Shown here: piece after piece, positions 9,862 to 20,606 of the stretch
Layout: every line of letters begins with the position of its first letter
Numbering within the stretch: position 1 is the first letter of the stretch
Origin: Prochlorococcus sp. AH-716-J09
GTDB lineage: Bacteria; Cyanobacteriota; Cyanobacteriia; PCC-6307; Cyanobiaceae
Assembly: GCA_028408915.1 (NCBI GenBank)
Contig: JAOOLS010000006.1
Coordinates: 1-37,575 of the forward strand
Reading direction: 5' to 3'
DNA length: 37,575 nucleotides
Notes under the pieces: generated by a model
Told to the model about the DNA's origin: nothing
Databases searched by the model: none
Seen by the model: only the letters and a program-made list of their open reading frames with translations
Program-made: the position numbers and the translations under genes

Positions 9862-11622
9862 TTATAAAGCACCAAGCCAAATTACCTGAAAAGGATCAAG
9901 GCTAATATTTTTGCAATTGTATTTAATGGATGTTAAAAAATCATGGGTATTGAAATCATTATCAATTATTTTTGGTAGATCATTATCATTCAATTGATAA
10001 TTAATTTTATTTTCAGTCATATTATGGATTGCAAAAACAGACTCAGGACCTCTACCTCTTTTGATTACAACAATATCACTTCTACCTTTAGACAAACATT
10101 TCATTTGTGAACAAGGGTGAAATTGCTTTAATTCTGATCGGACATCCATAGCATTACGAAGATATTTTAAGTTTTTATTAGCATTAGATTCAGGATTATT
10201 TAAAACAGCTGAAAGATTTTCTGATTTAAACTTTTCTCTGTTTAGATCTCTTCTTTGACCAGTCATAGAAAAGCTTTTGATATCATTTTCTGAAGCTAGT
10301 AATGCTGGCAAATAAAATGCAGGAACCCCTTTCAGAGCCATTACTAATAATTGACTCAAAATAAATCTCTCATATTGAAATCTTTTAGCATCTCTACTGG
10401 AGTCTTCCATTGCACTCCACCAACTAATATTCAATTCATAAGGTTTATCATCACCATTTGATAAACGTCTATGACTTACTAATCCTCCTCTTTTCTCACA
10501 ATTAATTAATAAATCCTTAATTCTCTGCTCATTCATTAAACCCTCAAGAGCTCTTAGCCCAACACCATCGTGCGATGCAGTGAAATTAAATAAGGTAGTT
10601 CCTTCAGGTAATATGGGCCAATCAAAAATCCATGAGTTTAGAATATCAGCTCTTGATGTAATAATTGCCTCTAGGAGAAGAGGAGGCAATGGGAAATTAT
10701 ATGCCATGTGGGCTTCATCATCAGGGATGAGATAAGATAGATTCTCCTTCTGAGGAACATTGGTTTCTGTTATTAAAACACCATCATTAAGAAGATTGTT
10801 TAAAAGAACTCTTAAGAGTTTCACAATTGAATGTGCTTTAGGTAAATGTAAGCATGTAGTCCCTGATTCCTTCCAAATAAAACCTACGGCATCAAGCCTT
10901 AACCATTTAATACCATTAGAAAAATAAGTAGTAATTAAATTTAAGAACTCAAGAGTCATTTTAGGATTATGCCAATTCAAATCAATTTGATCTGGCCCAA
11001 AAGTTGTCCAAACTTGTTTAGGACCATCATCAGTATTTATTTGAGAAAACAAAGAGGAACTTCTAGGCCTAACTACATTTGACCAGTCAAGATTTTGCTT
11101 CGGTGAAAAAACATTTGATATACCCGGTTCTTGGGATTTAATAAATTGTTGAACCCATGGGTGAGATGATGAGACATGGTTTAGTACTAAATCAGCCATC
11201 AAATTATGATTTTTAGAAATACTTTTGAGATCATCCCAACTACCAAATTTTTCTTCTAGGGAATCATAACTTGAAACTGCGAATCCTCCATCGCTAGTAG
11301 ATTTCAGAAAAGGAAGAATATGTACAACTTTAGAAAGACTGCCAAAATGTTTACTTAACAACTTCCTAAGAGTTATTAATGTTGCCTCGCCATTTTTATA
11401 AATACTATCCGCGTAAGTTATCAAAACTGAATGAGATTCATTCCACCTTTCCTTATCTCTTTTTTCTTCATAAGAAGATTTCTCTGAGAAATCATCTAAA
11501 ATCTGTAATAATTGATTTGAAATAAAATTAATTTCTTCTGTAGTATGATTTGAATAAATTGTTTTTAACAATTTATCAATTTTTAATCTATCTAATTTTT
11601 TCTCTGAATCAAATTGCTTCAC
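9862..11622 (-). CDS. GH13 sucrose-phosphorylase-like enzyme, probable glucosylglycerate phosphorylase
   Basis: ORF; GH13 motifs 'DLVLNHVSSSHPW', 'WLRLDAVGFIWKE', 'LITETNVPQ', 'FTASHDGVGLR'; next to GPG synthase/phosphatase. Confidence 0.82.
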   Translation of the reverse strand: MKQFDSEKKLDRLKIDKLLKTIYSNHTTEEINFISNQLLQILDDFSEKSSYEEKRDKERWNESHSVLITYADSIYKNGEATLITLRKLLSKHFGSLSKVVHILPFLKSTSDGGFAVSSYDSLEEKFGSWDDLKSISKNHNLMADLVLNHVSSSHPWVQQFIKSQEPGISNVFSPKQNLDWSNVVRPRSSSLFSQINTDDGPKQVWTTFGPDQIDLNWHNPKMTLEFLNLITTYFSNGIKWLRLDAVGFIWKESGTTCLHLPKAHSIVKLLRVLLNNLLNDGVLITETNVPQKENLSYLIPDDEAHMAYNFPLPPLLLEAIITSRADILNSWIFDWPILPEGTTLFNFTASHDGVGLRALEGLMNEQRIKDLLINCEKRGGLVSHRRLSNGDDKPYELNISWWSAMEDSSRDAKRFQYERFILSQLLVMALKGVPAFYLPALLASENDIKSFSMTGQRRDLNREKFKSENLSAVLNNPESNANKNLKYLRNAMDVRSELKQFHPCSQMKCLSKGRSDIVVIKRGRGPESVFAIHNMTENKINYQLNDNDLPKIIDNDFNTHDFLTSIKYNCKNISLDPFQVIWLGAL

Positions 11623-11672
11623 TTTGAAAAAATCATCGAAGTATTAATTCCATTCTGCACATCAATTAGAAA

Positions 11673-12899
11673 ATGGACTTTCAACAAGGTTTAATCACAA
11701 CAATACATGAATATGGAGTTACAGGAAATTTACTTAAAGAATTAAACAAAAGTCTTAAAAGAAGATCAACTAGCATTTTAATACCTTGTTTATATGAAGA
11801 GTTTGAGCGTCCAGCATTAAAAGATATAAGAGAAGTTTTAAAAAACCTTACAGGTTTAAATGAATTAGTTATTGCTCTCTCAGCAAAAACTGTTGAGCAA
11901 GTTAAGGCATCAAAATCATTTTTTGACTCAATGCCATTCCCAGTTCACGTTCAATGGACTAATTCTCCTTCTGTAATTGAGCTATTAAAAAGCCAAGAAA
12001 AAAATGGATTAGAACTTTTAGGAACACCAGGTAAAGGATGGGCTGTATGGCAAGGCATAGGAGTTGCGACTAGAAAATCAGAAGTTGTTGCTCTTTTTGA
12101 TGCTGATATAAGAACTTTTAGTCCTTTATATCCTTCAAGAATGATACTTCCACTTCTGGATGAATCATATGGAATATCATATGTAAAAGCTTTTTACAGT
12201 AGATTATCTCTAGAAACAAATCAATTGCAAGGCAGAGCAACAAGATTATTCGTAGGTCCTTTATTAGCAAGTCTTGAGCAGTTAGTTGGAAAGGGTCCGT
12301 TTTTACAATATCTTCAATCATTTAGATATCCATTAGCAGGTGAGTTTGCTTTTACTAAAGACCTTGCTATGAATTTAAGAATACCTTGTGACTGGGGTTT
12401 AGAGATAGGTTTATTATCAGAGGTTTATAGAAATGTAAGGACCTCCAAAATAGCCCAGGTTGACCTAGGTTTATTTGATCATAAACATAAGAATATTGGA
12501 GATTCTTCTAAAGAAGGATTGCAAAAAATGTGTACAGAAATACTTTCAAGTGTTTTAAGAGGTCTCATGGAACATCAAGCCGAGACCTTAACTAGCACTC
12601 AACTAGCAACCTTAGAAGTTCTCTACAAAAGAGTTGGAGAAGATCGGGTAAAACAATTTGGATTAGATTCAGCAGTTAATCAACTTCCATACGATAGGCA
12701 TGAAGAAGAATTATCAGTACAAAAGTTTGCGAAACTATTAAGACCTGCTACAGAAGATTATCTTGCTTGTCCTACGACACTTCAATTACCAAGTTGGTCA
12801 AGAGTTCTATCTTGTGAGAACAAACTGCAAGAAGATTTAGCTATTGCAGGGTCAAAAGACATAAAGATAAGTGAAAAAGAATTAATTAAAAACTTCTAA
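11673..12899 (+). CDS. gpgS: Glucosyl-3-phosphoglycerate synthase (GT81-like)
   Basis: ORF; '[16 protein letters not shown]', '[30 protein letters not shown]' (DAD motif), '[13 protein letters not shown]'. Confidence 0.88.
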   Translation: MDFQQGLITTIHEYGVTGNLLKELNKSLKRRSTSILIPCLYEEFERPALKDIREVLKNLTGLNELVIALSAKTVEQVKASKSFFDSMPFPVHVQWTNSPSVIELLKSQEKNGLELLGTPGKGWAVWQGIGVATRKSEVVALFDADIRTFSPLYPSRMILPLLDESYGISYVKAFYSRLSLETNQLQGRATRLFVGPLLASLEQLVGKGPFLQYLQSFRYPLAGEFAFTKDLAMNLRIPCDWGLEIGLLSEVYRNVRTSKIAQVDLGLFDHKHKNIGDSSKEGLQKMCTEILSSVLRGLMEHQAETLTSTQLATLEVLYKRVGEDRVKQFGLDSAVNQLPYDRHEEELSVQKFAKLLRPATEDYLACPTTLQLPSWSRVLSCENKLQEDLAIAGSKDIKISEKELIKNF

Positions 12900-14605
12900 A
12901 GCAAAAAATACCTTTGAGCCATGGGGACCTCATCAAGTGGTTCACAAGTAAGAAGTTCTCCATCAGAAAAAACTTCATAAGTTTGAGGATCAACTGAAAT
13001 ATTTGGTAGTTTACTATTAAGTTTTAAGTTTGATTTATTGATATTTCTGGTATTTTCTACGGCAATACATTTCTTTTTTAAGCCTAATTTATTTGGAATA
13101 TTTTGTTCAATTGAATTTTTACTTAAAAAGGTAAAAGAACTCTTAATTAGAGATTGGCCGAAACTTGCAAACATAGGTCGACCATGTACAGGACCTGGAG
13201 TAGGAATTGAAGCATTTGCATCACCCATTTGGGACCAAACTATAGATCCTCCTTTAACAACTAATTCAGGCTTTACCGCAAAAAAGGAAGGTTTCCACAA
13301 TGCTAAATCCGCAATTTTACCCTTTTCTATAGACCCAACATGTTTATCAATACCATGAGCTATTGCAGGATTAATTGTGACTTTAGAAATATATCTCTTT
13401 ACTCTATAATTGTCGTTTCTATCAGAATCCTGAGATAGCGGCCCCCTTTGGACTTTCATTTTATGTGCGGTTTGAAAAGTTCTTGTTATTACTTCACCAA
13501 CTCTTCCCATAGCTTGAGAGTCACTTGCGATAATTGAGAAGGCGCCAATATCATGAAGGATATCCTCTGCTGCAATAGTCTCTCTTCTTATCCTTGATTC
13601 AGCAAATGCAATGTCTTCTGGAATCTTAGAATCTAAATGATGACAAACCATTAACATGTCAAGATGTTCTTCTAATGTGTTACTTGTATAAGGTCTTGTT
13701 GGATTTGTACTACTAGGAAGAACATTTTTTTCTCCACATATTTTTATAATATCTGGAGCATGACCTCCGCCTGCTCCTTCGGTATGAAATGTATGGATAG
13801 TTCTTCCTGCAATAGCTTTGATGGTATCTTCAACAAAGCCTGCCTCATTCAAAGTATCAGTATGAATACATACTTGTACGTCAAACTTATCTGCAACATT
13901 TAGACAAGAATTTATTGTAGAAGGAGTGGTTCCCCAATCCTCATGAAGCTTCAATCCACATGCACCAGCCTCAACCTGATCAATAAGATTGCTCTCGTTT
14001 GTTGAGTTTCCTTTTCCAAAAAAACCTAGATTCATGGGAAATGCTTCTGCAGATTGAAGCATTCTTGAAATATGAAAAGAACCCGGAGTACAAGTAGTAG
14101 CATTAGTGCCAGTTGCAGGTCCAGTACCTCCTCCCAACATGGTTGTAATCCCAGAGGCTAGTGCTGTCTCAATTTGTTGAGGACAGATAAAGTGAATATG
14201 GGTATCTATTGAACCTGCAGTAAGAATATGCCCCTCTCCAGCTATTACTTCTGTTGATGCACCAATAACAATATCAATATTATCCTGGATATCAGGATTG
14301 CCAGCCTTTCCAATTTCAAAAATCATTCCATCTTTTATCCCCACATCAGCCTTAATTATTCCCCACCAATCTACGATCAAAGCATTAGTTATTACGGTAT
14401 CTACAGCTCCATCAGTTCTTCTTACTTGAGACTGTCCCATCCCATCTCGAATAACTTTACCTCCACCAAATTTAACTTCATCTCCGTATGTAGTTAAATC
14501 CTTTTCTACTTCTATAAAAAGTTCGGTATCAGCGAGCCTTACTCTATCTCCGGTAGTGGGTCCGTAAGTTTGAGCATAAGTTTTTCTATCAATTTTATAA
14601 GACAT
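12896..14605 (-). CDS. ureC: Urease subunit alpha
   Basis: ORF 569 aa; '[14 protein letters not shown]', '[13 protein letters not shown]', '[17 protein letters not shown]', 'MVCHHLD'. Confidence 0.98.
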   Translation of the reverse strand: MSYKIDRKTYAQTYGPTTGDRVRLADTELFIEVEKDLTTYGDEVKFGGGKVIRDGMGQSQVRRTDGAVDTVITNALIVDWWGIIKADVGIKDGMIFEIGKAGNPDIQDNIDIVIGASTEVIAGEGHILTAGSIDTHIHFICPQQIETALASGITTMLGGGTGPATGTNATTCTPGSFHISRMLQSAEAFPMNLGFFGKGNSTNESNLIDQVEAGACGLKLHEDWGTTPSTINSCLNVADKFDVQVCIHTDTLNEAGFVEDTIKAIAGRTIHTFHTEGAGGGHAPDIIKICGEKNVLPSSTNPTRPYTSNTLEEHLDMLMVCHHLDSKIPEDIAFAESRIRRETIAAEDILHDIGAFSIIASDSQAMGRVGEVITRTFQTAHKMKVQRGPLSQDSDRNDNYRVKRYISKVTINPAIAHGIDKHVGSIEKGKIADLALWKPSFFAVKPELVVKGGSIVWSQMGDANASIPTPGPVHGRPMFASFGQSLIKSSFTFLSKNSIEQNIPNKLGLKKKCIAVENTRNINKSNLKLNSKLPNISVDPQTYEVFSDGELLTCEPLDEVPMAQRYFLL

Positions 14606-14609
14606 AATT

Positions 14610-14930
14610 TTAACTATCTAAAGAACCATTAACTATTGAATTAAAACCATATGCATTTCTTAAGCCTGAAAATGGCACTAATTTAACATCTGTTGTATCA
14701 CCAGGTTCAAATCTAATTGCTGTTCCTGCAGGTATGTCGAGACGCATACCATGTGTTATTTCACGATCAAAAATTAAAGCTTTGTTTGCTTCGTAAAAAT
14801 GATAATGAGATCCAACTTGCACAGGTCTATCTCCAGAATTAGAAACCGTTACTTTTTTAACTTGCTTACTAAAATTTAGTTCGATTTCACCTTGTTCAGG
14901 AATTATTTCGCCAGGAATTAAATTACTCAT
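14610..14930 (-). CDS. ureB: Urease subunit beta
   Basis: ORF; '[18 protein letters not shown]', '[16 protein letters not shown]'. Confidence 0.98.
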   Translation of the reverse strand: MSNLIPGEIIPEQGEIELNFSKQVKKVTVSNSGDRPVQVGSHYHFYEANKALIFDREITHGMRLDIPAGTAIRFEPGDTTDVKLVPFSGLRNAYGFNSIVNGSLDS

Positions 14931-14932
14931 AA

Positions 14933-15235
14933 CTAATTAATCGGATTGTGAATAGTAACTAATTTAGTCCCATCGGGGAAAACCGCTTCTATTTGAACTT
15001 CATCAACCATTTCAGGTATGCCCTCCATAACTTGTGATTTTGAAAGCCAGGTAGTTCCATCTGACATTAATTGACTTACACTTTTACCATCTCGTGCTCC
15101 TTCAAGAACTTGAAAACTTAAAAAAGCAATTGTTTCAGGATAATTAAGCTTAAGACCTCGACTAAGCCTTCTTTCAGCTAAGAGTGCAGCAGAAAAAATC
15201 AATAATTTATCCTTTTCTTGAGGGGAAAGATGCAT
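14933..15235 (-). CDS. ureA: Urease subunit gamma
   Basis: ORF; '[34 protein letters not shown]', '[18 protein letters not shown]'-like end. Confidence 0.98.
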   Translation of the reverse strand: MHLSPQEKDKLLIFSAALLAERRLSRGLKLNYPETIAFLSFQVLEGARDGKSVSQLMSDGTTWLSKSQVMEGIPEMVDEVQIEAVFPDGTKLVTIHNPIN

Positions 15236-15285
15236 AATAAAAAATTAATCTATAAATTCTTAAAAAAGGTTCTTTCTGAACATAA

Positions 15286-16188
15286 TTAATAATTCATAGA
15301 ATCTTGTAAAGGCCATACACCTTGATATTTTGGCTCACAAAATCCACAAACAGACCTAATTTGTTTCCAAATACAAAAAAAACATTTTCTAGCATCTTGA
15401 GAAGAACTCCCTAGAAAGCGTACAGAGATTCCATTTTCAAGGATTCCAATAGATAAATTATTATTAGTTTCATTGAAAATCTTTTTTATATTTCCTACAA
15501 GATTATTTATTTTTGACTTTGAAAAATCTTTTTCGCAAATCCAAATTAAGGATCCAAAAACGGGCATGTAATTCATGCCTGACTTCGCCACAAAACTTGC
15601 CTTAGATAATTCAATCTGATCAACATATTCCCAATCATCAAGTAAATCATTATTTCTCATAATTTCTAATTTAGACCTAAAAACTCCACTCTCAATAGAT
15701 TCTCCGGAAGAAGATCTTCCAAGCCTTATTAAATCAGTAAATAAAAAACTTGAAGTTTCTGAAATAGAAACTTTAAAAATTTGCTCATATAAACCATTTG
15801 CAAAGATTATTGTTTCTTGAGGAAGATACTCTAAATGAGAATTTTCAAGAATGTTTATGAGATTCTTTTGCTTAGAAAAACTTCCTTTTGGATTTATTTT
15901 AGATCTTCCAACTGATCCATATACTTTCTGAGCTGAAGAAGTCGTCAACAAAACCTTAGAGTTTTTTTCAAGATTTACCTTAATGTCGAGTAAATCACCG
16001 CCTACCAATCCCCCTGCAGTATGTAGAACAGGCAAAATGCATCTACCCTCTTGATCATGAGTAGACTTTAATAACTTATAAGGAGAAGTTGATTTAGATT
16101 TAAAGATTGTTTTATCAACATTTCCCAAACTTGCTTTATTATTGAAAAAATTTAAGAAACAATTACCTTCCCATGAAGTTTTAATCAT
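15286..16188 (-). CDS. ureD: Urease accessory protein UreD
   Basis: ORF; '[38 protein letters not shown]'. Confidence 0.94.
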   Translation of the reverse strand: MIKTSWEGNCFLNFFNNKASLGNVDKTIFKSKSTSPYKLLKSTHDQEGRCILPVLHTAGGLVGGDLLDIKVNLEKNSKVLLTTSSAQKVYGSVGRSKINPKGSFSKQKNLINILENSHLEYLPQETIIFANGLYEQIFKVSISETSSFLFTDLIRLGRSSSGESIESGVFRSKLEIMRNNDLLDDWEYVDQIELSKASFVAKSGMNYMPVFGSLIWICEKDFSKSKINNLVGNIKKIFNETNNNLSIGILENGISVRFLGSSSQDARKCFFCIWKQIRSVCGFCEPKYQGVWPLQDSMNY

Positions 16189-16230
16189 AAATTGTTTTCT
16201 TTAATTACTAAATTAAAGTAACCAAAAATT

Positions 16231-16668
16231 TTGATTATGAGAATGAATAAACAAATTGTTGTAACTGATTGGATTAAGGAAAAACCGAAATTAGGTTTAT
16301 TTTTAAAACTTACGTTAAGTTCTGATGAAAGAAGAATCTTAAGAGGTAAAAGATTAACTGATTGTGATCAAGAAATAATTTTACAATTAAATGATGGCGA
16401 TATTCTTTCAACTAATAAGTCCAATTTTTATGTAGAGATAATTGCCAAAACAGAAGATTTAATTGAAATAAGTTCAAATTCTAAAATTGAACTTATTAAG
16501 ACTGCTTATCATCTAGGAAATAGGCATGTAGAAGTAGAAATTGAAGAAAAGATTCTTCTAACAAAAAGTGATTATGTTATTAAAAATATGCTTCTTAATT
16601 TTAATGTTGAAGTAAAAAATACGAAAAAAAAGTTTTTTCCGGAAAGAGGTGCCCATAGTCATGATTAA
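16231..16668 (+). CDS. ureE: Urease accessory protein UreE
   Basis: ORF; 'TAYHLGNRHVEVEI' plus position before ureF. Confidence 0.93.
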   Translation: MIMRMNKQIVVTDWIKEKPKLGLFLKLTLSSDERRILRGKRLTDCDQEIILQLNDGDILSTNKSNFYVEIIAKTEDLIEISSNSKIELIKTAYHLGNRHVEVEIEEKILLTKSDYVIKNMLLNFNVEVKNTKKKFFPERGAHSHD

Positions 16669-17347
16669 AAGTCACTTATTAAAATATTTATTGATAAGTC
16701 CTAACTTACCAGTTGGAGGATTTTGTTATTCGGAGGGAATGGAGAGTTATCTTCATAATAAAAATTTAACCGATTCAAATTCGGTAAAAGACTTAATCAT
16801 AACTGAATTAAAAATTGGTCAGATAAGACTTGATGCAAGACTTTTACTAGATTTTTTTGATATTTTCAATGAGATTAACGACCGCAAAAATCTAAAAGTT
16901 AATTTGCAAAAGCTAAAGAGTTTGGATAAGTGGGTCCTCTCATCAAAGGACTCTCTTGAAATGAGAGAACAACAAATTCAAATGGCAAAATCTCTCTTTG
17001 ATTTAACCAAAGAATTTGGATTTGACTTTCGATATAAAAATAATAAAAAAAGCTCCTGGTCATTAGCGTGGAGTTGGGCTTGTTATTGTTTTGAAATTAC
17101 CAAGTTAGAAATGGTTGAGAATTTTTTCTATGCGTGGAGTGCAAACCAACTTAATGCTGCATTAAGAATTATTCCAATTGGGTCAACAAAAGCACAATTA
17201 ATTCAGAGAGACTTATTAGAAATAATTTCAAAAGTTTCTAAAGAAATTATGGACAAAGAAATTGATGACATCTATTTTGGCAATATAGGTTTAGCTATGG
17301 CACAACAAAATCATAATGACCTTTATACAAAACTTTTTAGAAATTAA
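16649..17347 (+). CDS. ureF: Urease accessory protein UreF
   Basis: ORF; 'SPNLPVGGFCYSEGMESYL', 'AALRIIPIGSTKAQ'; 20-nt overlap with ureE. Confidence 0.94.
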   Translation: MPIVMIKSHLLKYLLISPNLPVGGFCYSEGMESYLHNKNLTDSNSVKDLIITELKIGQIRLDARLLLDFFDIFNEINDRKNLKVNLQKLKSLDKWVLSSKDSLEMREQQIQMAKSLFDLTKEFGFDFRYKNNKKSSWSLAWSWACYCFEITKLEMVENFFYAWSANQLNAALRIIPIGSTKAQLIQRDLLEIISKVSKEIMDKEIDDIYFGNIGLAMAQQNHNDLYTKLFRN

Positions 17348-17350
17348 TTT

Positions 17351-17956
17351 ATGAGCAGCAAATTGAGAGTAGGGGTTGCTGGGCCTGTAGGTTCAGGAAA
17401 AACTGCATTAGTAGAGACTCTATGCTTAAGCATGAAAAAAAATTATGAGATGGCAGTTGTTACCAATGATATCTACACCAAAGAAGATGCTAACTTTCTA
17501 ATAAAAAAAAAGGTTTTAGAGGAAGGAAGGATTATTGGTGTAGAAACAGGAGGTTGTCCTCATACCGCGATAAGAGAGGATTGTTCATTAAATAAAAATG
17601 CAGTTTTAGATTTAGAAAATAAATATGATCCATTAGATTTTGTTTTTGTAGAAAGTGGAGGTGATAATTTAGCATCTAGTTTTAGTCCAGAACTTGTAGA
17701 TTTATCAATATATGTAATTGATGTATCTGCCGGAGACAAAATCCCTAGAAAAGGGGGGCCAGGGATAACAAGGTCGGATTTATTATTAATAAACAAAATT
17801 GACTTAGCAGATAAAGTTGGTGCAGATTTAAATATTATGAAAAGTGATACTGAATTTATGAGAAAAGGGAAACCTTGGTTTTTTACCAACCTAAGTGAAG
17901 GCATAGGAGTTGAAGAAATAACTCAATTTTTAGAATCACACATACCCAACAATTGA
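17351..17956 (+). CDS. ureG: Urease accessory GTPase UreG
   Basis: ORF; '[19 protein letters not shown]', '[13 protein letters not shown]', '[18 protein letters not shown]', 'INKIDLA'. Confidence 0.98.
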   Translation: MSSKLRVGVAGPVGSGKTALVETLCLSMKKNYEMAVVTNDIYTKEDANFLIKKKVLEEGRIIGVETGGCPHTAIREDCSLNKNAVLDLENKYDPLDFVFVESGGDNLASSFSPELVDLSIYVIDVSAGDKIPRKGGPGITRSDLLLINKIDLADKVGADLNIMKSDTEFMRKGKPWFFTNLSEGIGVEEITQFLESHIPNN

Positions 17957-18000
17957 AACTTGAAAAATGTTTATTACTAATATATTGGATTCAACAAAAA

Positions 18001-18042
18001 GTTACGACTGATACAAAACTAATCCTCACTCGTTAATAACTT
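18001..18042 (+). promoter_or_regulatory. Putative NtcA-activated promoter upstream of urtA
   Basis: GTT-N8-TAC (gttacgactgatac, 18001-18014) followed 22 nt later by TAACTT (18037-18042), matching the GTA-N8-TAC-N22-TAN3T architecture with one mismatch. Confidence 0.65.
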
Positions 18043-18090
18043 TTATTTTATCCCCCTAATGAGGGTCAATTACCTAATTTATCCTAATTC

Positions 18091-19368
18091 ATGAGAATTT
18101 CAAGGCGTATTTTGGCAGGTTTAGCTACTGCCTCACTTGCTGTTACAGCAACTTCCTGTGGTGGAGGCGGAACCTCCGGAAGTTTCGATGACACAGTAAC
18201 CGTTGGTATTTTGCATTCGTTATCTGGAACAATGGCTATCTCTGAATCAACTCTTGTTGATACAGAAAAAATGGCTATTGAAGAGATAAATGCTGCTGGT
18301 GGTGTTACAGTTGGCGGCAAAAGCTACAAAATAGAATACATAGTTGAGGATGGTGCATCTGACTGGCCAACCTTTGCTGAAAAATCAAAGAAACTTATAG
18401 ACCAAGACGGAGTTCCTGTCGTATTTGGTGGATGGACATCTGCAAGTAGAAAGGCAATGTTACCTGTCTACGAATCAAAAGATGCGTTCCTCTACTACCC
18501 AATTCAATATGAAGCTCAAGAATGTTCTAACAACATTTTCTATACTGGAGCCACACCAAACCAACAATCAGAACCCGCTACAGATTTCATGTATAAGCGT
18601 TCTCCTGCAGCTGGTGGAGATTTCTTCCTTGTAGGTTCTGATTATGTTTTCCCAAGAACTTCAAACACAATCACAAAAGCTCAGGTAAAACAGCTAGGAG
18701 GTAAAGTTGTTGGAGAAGATTACCTTCCATTAGGAAATACTGAAGTTGCTCCAATTATCTCAAAAATCAAAAAAGCTTTGCCTGAAGGTGGAATAATCAT
18801 TAATACTCTTAATGGTGACCAAAACGTTGCATTTTTCAAACAAATTCAAGACGCAGGTATCACACCTTCAAGTGGGTACTACGTAATGAATTATTCAATT
18901 GCTGAAGAAGAGATTAGTACAATTGGTCCTGAGTTCCTTGAAGGTCACTACGGCGCTTGGAACTACATGATGTCAATTGATACTCCTGCATCTAAGAAAT
19001 TTGCGGCAAGTTTCAAGAAAAGATGGGGATCAGATCGAGTTGTGGCTGATCCTCAAGAATCTGCTTATAACATGGTCTACTTATGGAAACAGGCAGTAGA
19101 AGATGCTGGAACATTCGACGACAACGCAGTAAGGGAAGCCCTTGTTGGACAAAAGTTTGATGCTCCACAAGGTCCTGTTGAAGTTATGCCTAATCACCAC
19201 TTATCTCAAACAGTAAGAATTGGTGAGATTAATGCAGAGGGTGGATTTACAATCCTTGAAGAGACAGGAGTTGTTCTTCCTCAAGCATGGAACCAAAAGC
19301 ATCCAAGTTCAAAAGGATTTGCATGCGACTGGACAGATCCTTCCAAAGGAGAAAAGTATAAGCTTTAA
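18091..19368 (+). CDS. urtA: Urea ABC transporter, substrate-binding lipoprotein
   Basis: ORF; lipobox 'AVTATSCGGGG', 'VGILHSLSGTMAISESTLVDTEKMAIEEINAAGG', 'QYEAQECSNNIFYTGATPNQQ'. Confidence 0.97.
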   Translation: MRISRRILAGLATASLAVTATSCGGGGTSGSFDDTVTVGILHSLSGTMAISESTLVDTEKMAIEEINAAGGVTVGGKSYKIEYIVEDGASDWPTFAEKSKKLIDQDGVPVVFGGWTSASRKAMLPVYESKDAFLYYPIQYEAQECSNNIFYTGATPNQQSEPATDFMYKRSPAAGGDFFLVGSDYVFPRTSNTITKAQVKQLGGKVVGEDYLPLGNTEVAPIISKIKKALPEGGIIINTLNGDQNVAFFKQIQDAGITPSSGYYVMNYSIAEEEISTIGPEFLEGHYGAWNYMMSIDTPASKKFAASFKKRWGSDRVVADPQESAYNMVYLWKQAVEDAGTFDDNAVREALVGQKFDAPQGPVEVMPNHHLSQTVRIGEINAEGGFTILEETGVVLPQAWNQKHPSSKGFACDWTDPSKGEKYKL

Positions 19369-19392
19369 TCTAATTAAAACCTATACTTCAAA

Positions 19393-19426
19393 ATAAAAGG
19401 AGGTTAACGCCTCCTTTTATTTTATA
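19393..19426 (+). terminator. Perfect hairpin between urtA and urtB (terminator/attenuator or 3' stabiliser)
   Basis: ATAAAAGGAGG-TTAACG-CCTCCTTTTAT: 11-bp perfect stem, 6-nt loop, T-rich tail. Confidence 0.75.
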
Positions 19427-19451
19427 TAATCAAATATTTTCTTTTTCTAAA

Positions 19452-20606
19452 TTGGAGTTACTTCTCGATAGTCTTTTTAATGGTGTTGCAATCGGATCTG
19501 TACTACTTGTTGCTGCGTTAGGTCTAGCAATTGTTTTTGGTCTTATGGGTGTAATAAATCTTGCCCATGGAGAACTTATGATGCTTGGGGCATACACAAC
19601 ATATGTAACACAATTAATTTTCAAATTACCTATATTAAAACCTTTCTACAATTCGTACATAATAGTTTCTATTTTCCTTGCTTTTATTGTTAGTGGAGTA
19701 GTAGGCATTCTTCTTGAAAAAACTATAATAAGAAAGCTTTATGGAAGTCCACTAGAAACACTTCTCGCAACTTGGGGAGTAAGCTTAATTCTTCAACAAT
19801 TTGTCAGAAGTGTTCCTTTAGCTTATGGGACCGGTTTAGTTTTAAGTCTGTTAATTGGTTTATTCTTACCATCAACATTCCCTTCAAAAATAAAAGAATC
19901 AATAAATTTCAAATATTTTAAATTTAGTTCTTGGATATTTGCTGCTTTAACTGGGGTCCTAACAGGTAGCGTAATCTCATCCTCTGTCAGCAAACTTAGT
20001 AGAGCAAGCGCTCGAAATGTTGATGTAACAGCGCCCTCATGGATGAGAGGTCAAATTGAAATTATTGGTACTACATTTCCTAAAACAAGATTAATGATAA
20101 TTGTCATTACTCTAATATCTGTAATAGCAATAACATTATTTCTAAATCAAAGTGCTTGGGGGATGCGTATAAGAGCAGTTACTCAGAACCGACAAATGAG
20201 TGATTGTCTTGGTATATCAACTGAAAAAGTGGATATAATTACTTTTGGAATTGGATCTGGCTTAGCAGGAGTTGCTGGGGTAGCAGTATCTCTTTTAGGT
20301 TCTGTAGGACCTAATGTTGGCGGAAACTATATAGTTGGTTGTTTTATGGTTGTAGTGCTGGGAGGAGTAGGAAATTTATTAGGAACAGTACTTGCTTCGT
20401 TTGGAATAGGAATAATGACAGATTTAATTGGAGCTGGCAGGCTCTTATCAATATGGCCAGATATGCCTTTACCTTTATCAAACACAATTAACTTTTTTGC
20501 GACCACAAGTATGGCAAGAGTAATGATATTTGCACTAATTGTTATATTCTTACAATTTAAACCTACAGGTTTATTTCCTCAAAAAGGAAGGATGGTTGAA
20601 AACTAA
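19452..20606 (+). CDS. urtB: Urea ABC transporter permease UrtB (TTG start)
   Basis: ORF; branched-chain permease family 'GLAIVFGLMGVINLAHGELMMLGAY'. Confidence 0.96.
   Translation: MELLLDSLFNGVAIGSVLLVAALGLAIVFGLMGVINLAHGELMMLGAYTTYVTQLIFKLPILKPFYNSYIIVSIFLAFIVSGVVGILLEKTIIRKLYGSPLETLLATWGVSLILQQFVRSVPLAYGTGLVLSLLIGLFLPSTFPSKIKESINFKYFKFSSWIFAALTGVLTGSVISSSVSKLSRASARNVDVTAPSWMRGQIEIIGTTFPKTRLMIIVITLISVIAITLFLNQSAWGMRIRAVTQNRQMSDCLGISTEKVDIITFGIGSGLAGVAGVAVSLLGSVGPNVGGNYIVGCFMVVVLGGVGNLLGTVLASFGIGIMTDLIGAGRLLSIWPDMPLPLSNTINFFATTSMARVMIFALIVIFLQFKPTGLFPQKGRMVEN

Noticed and set aside
13038-13358. 106-aa plus-strand ORF
   Set aside because: Antisense to ureC with no domain signal.
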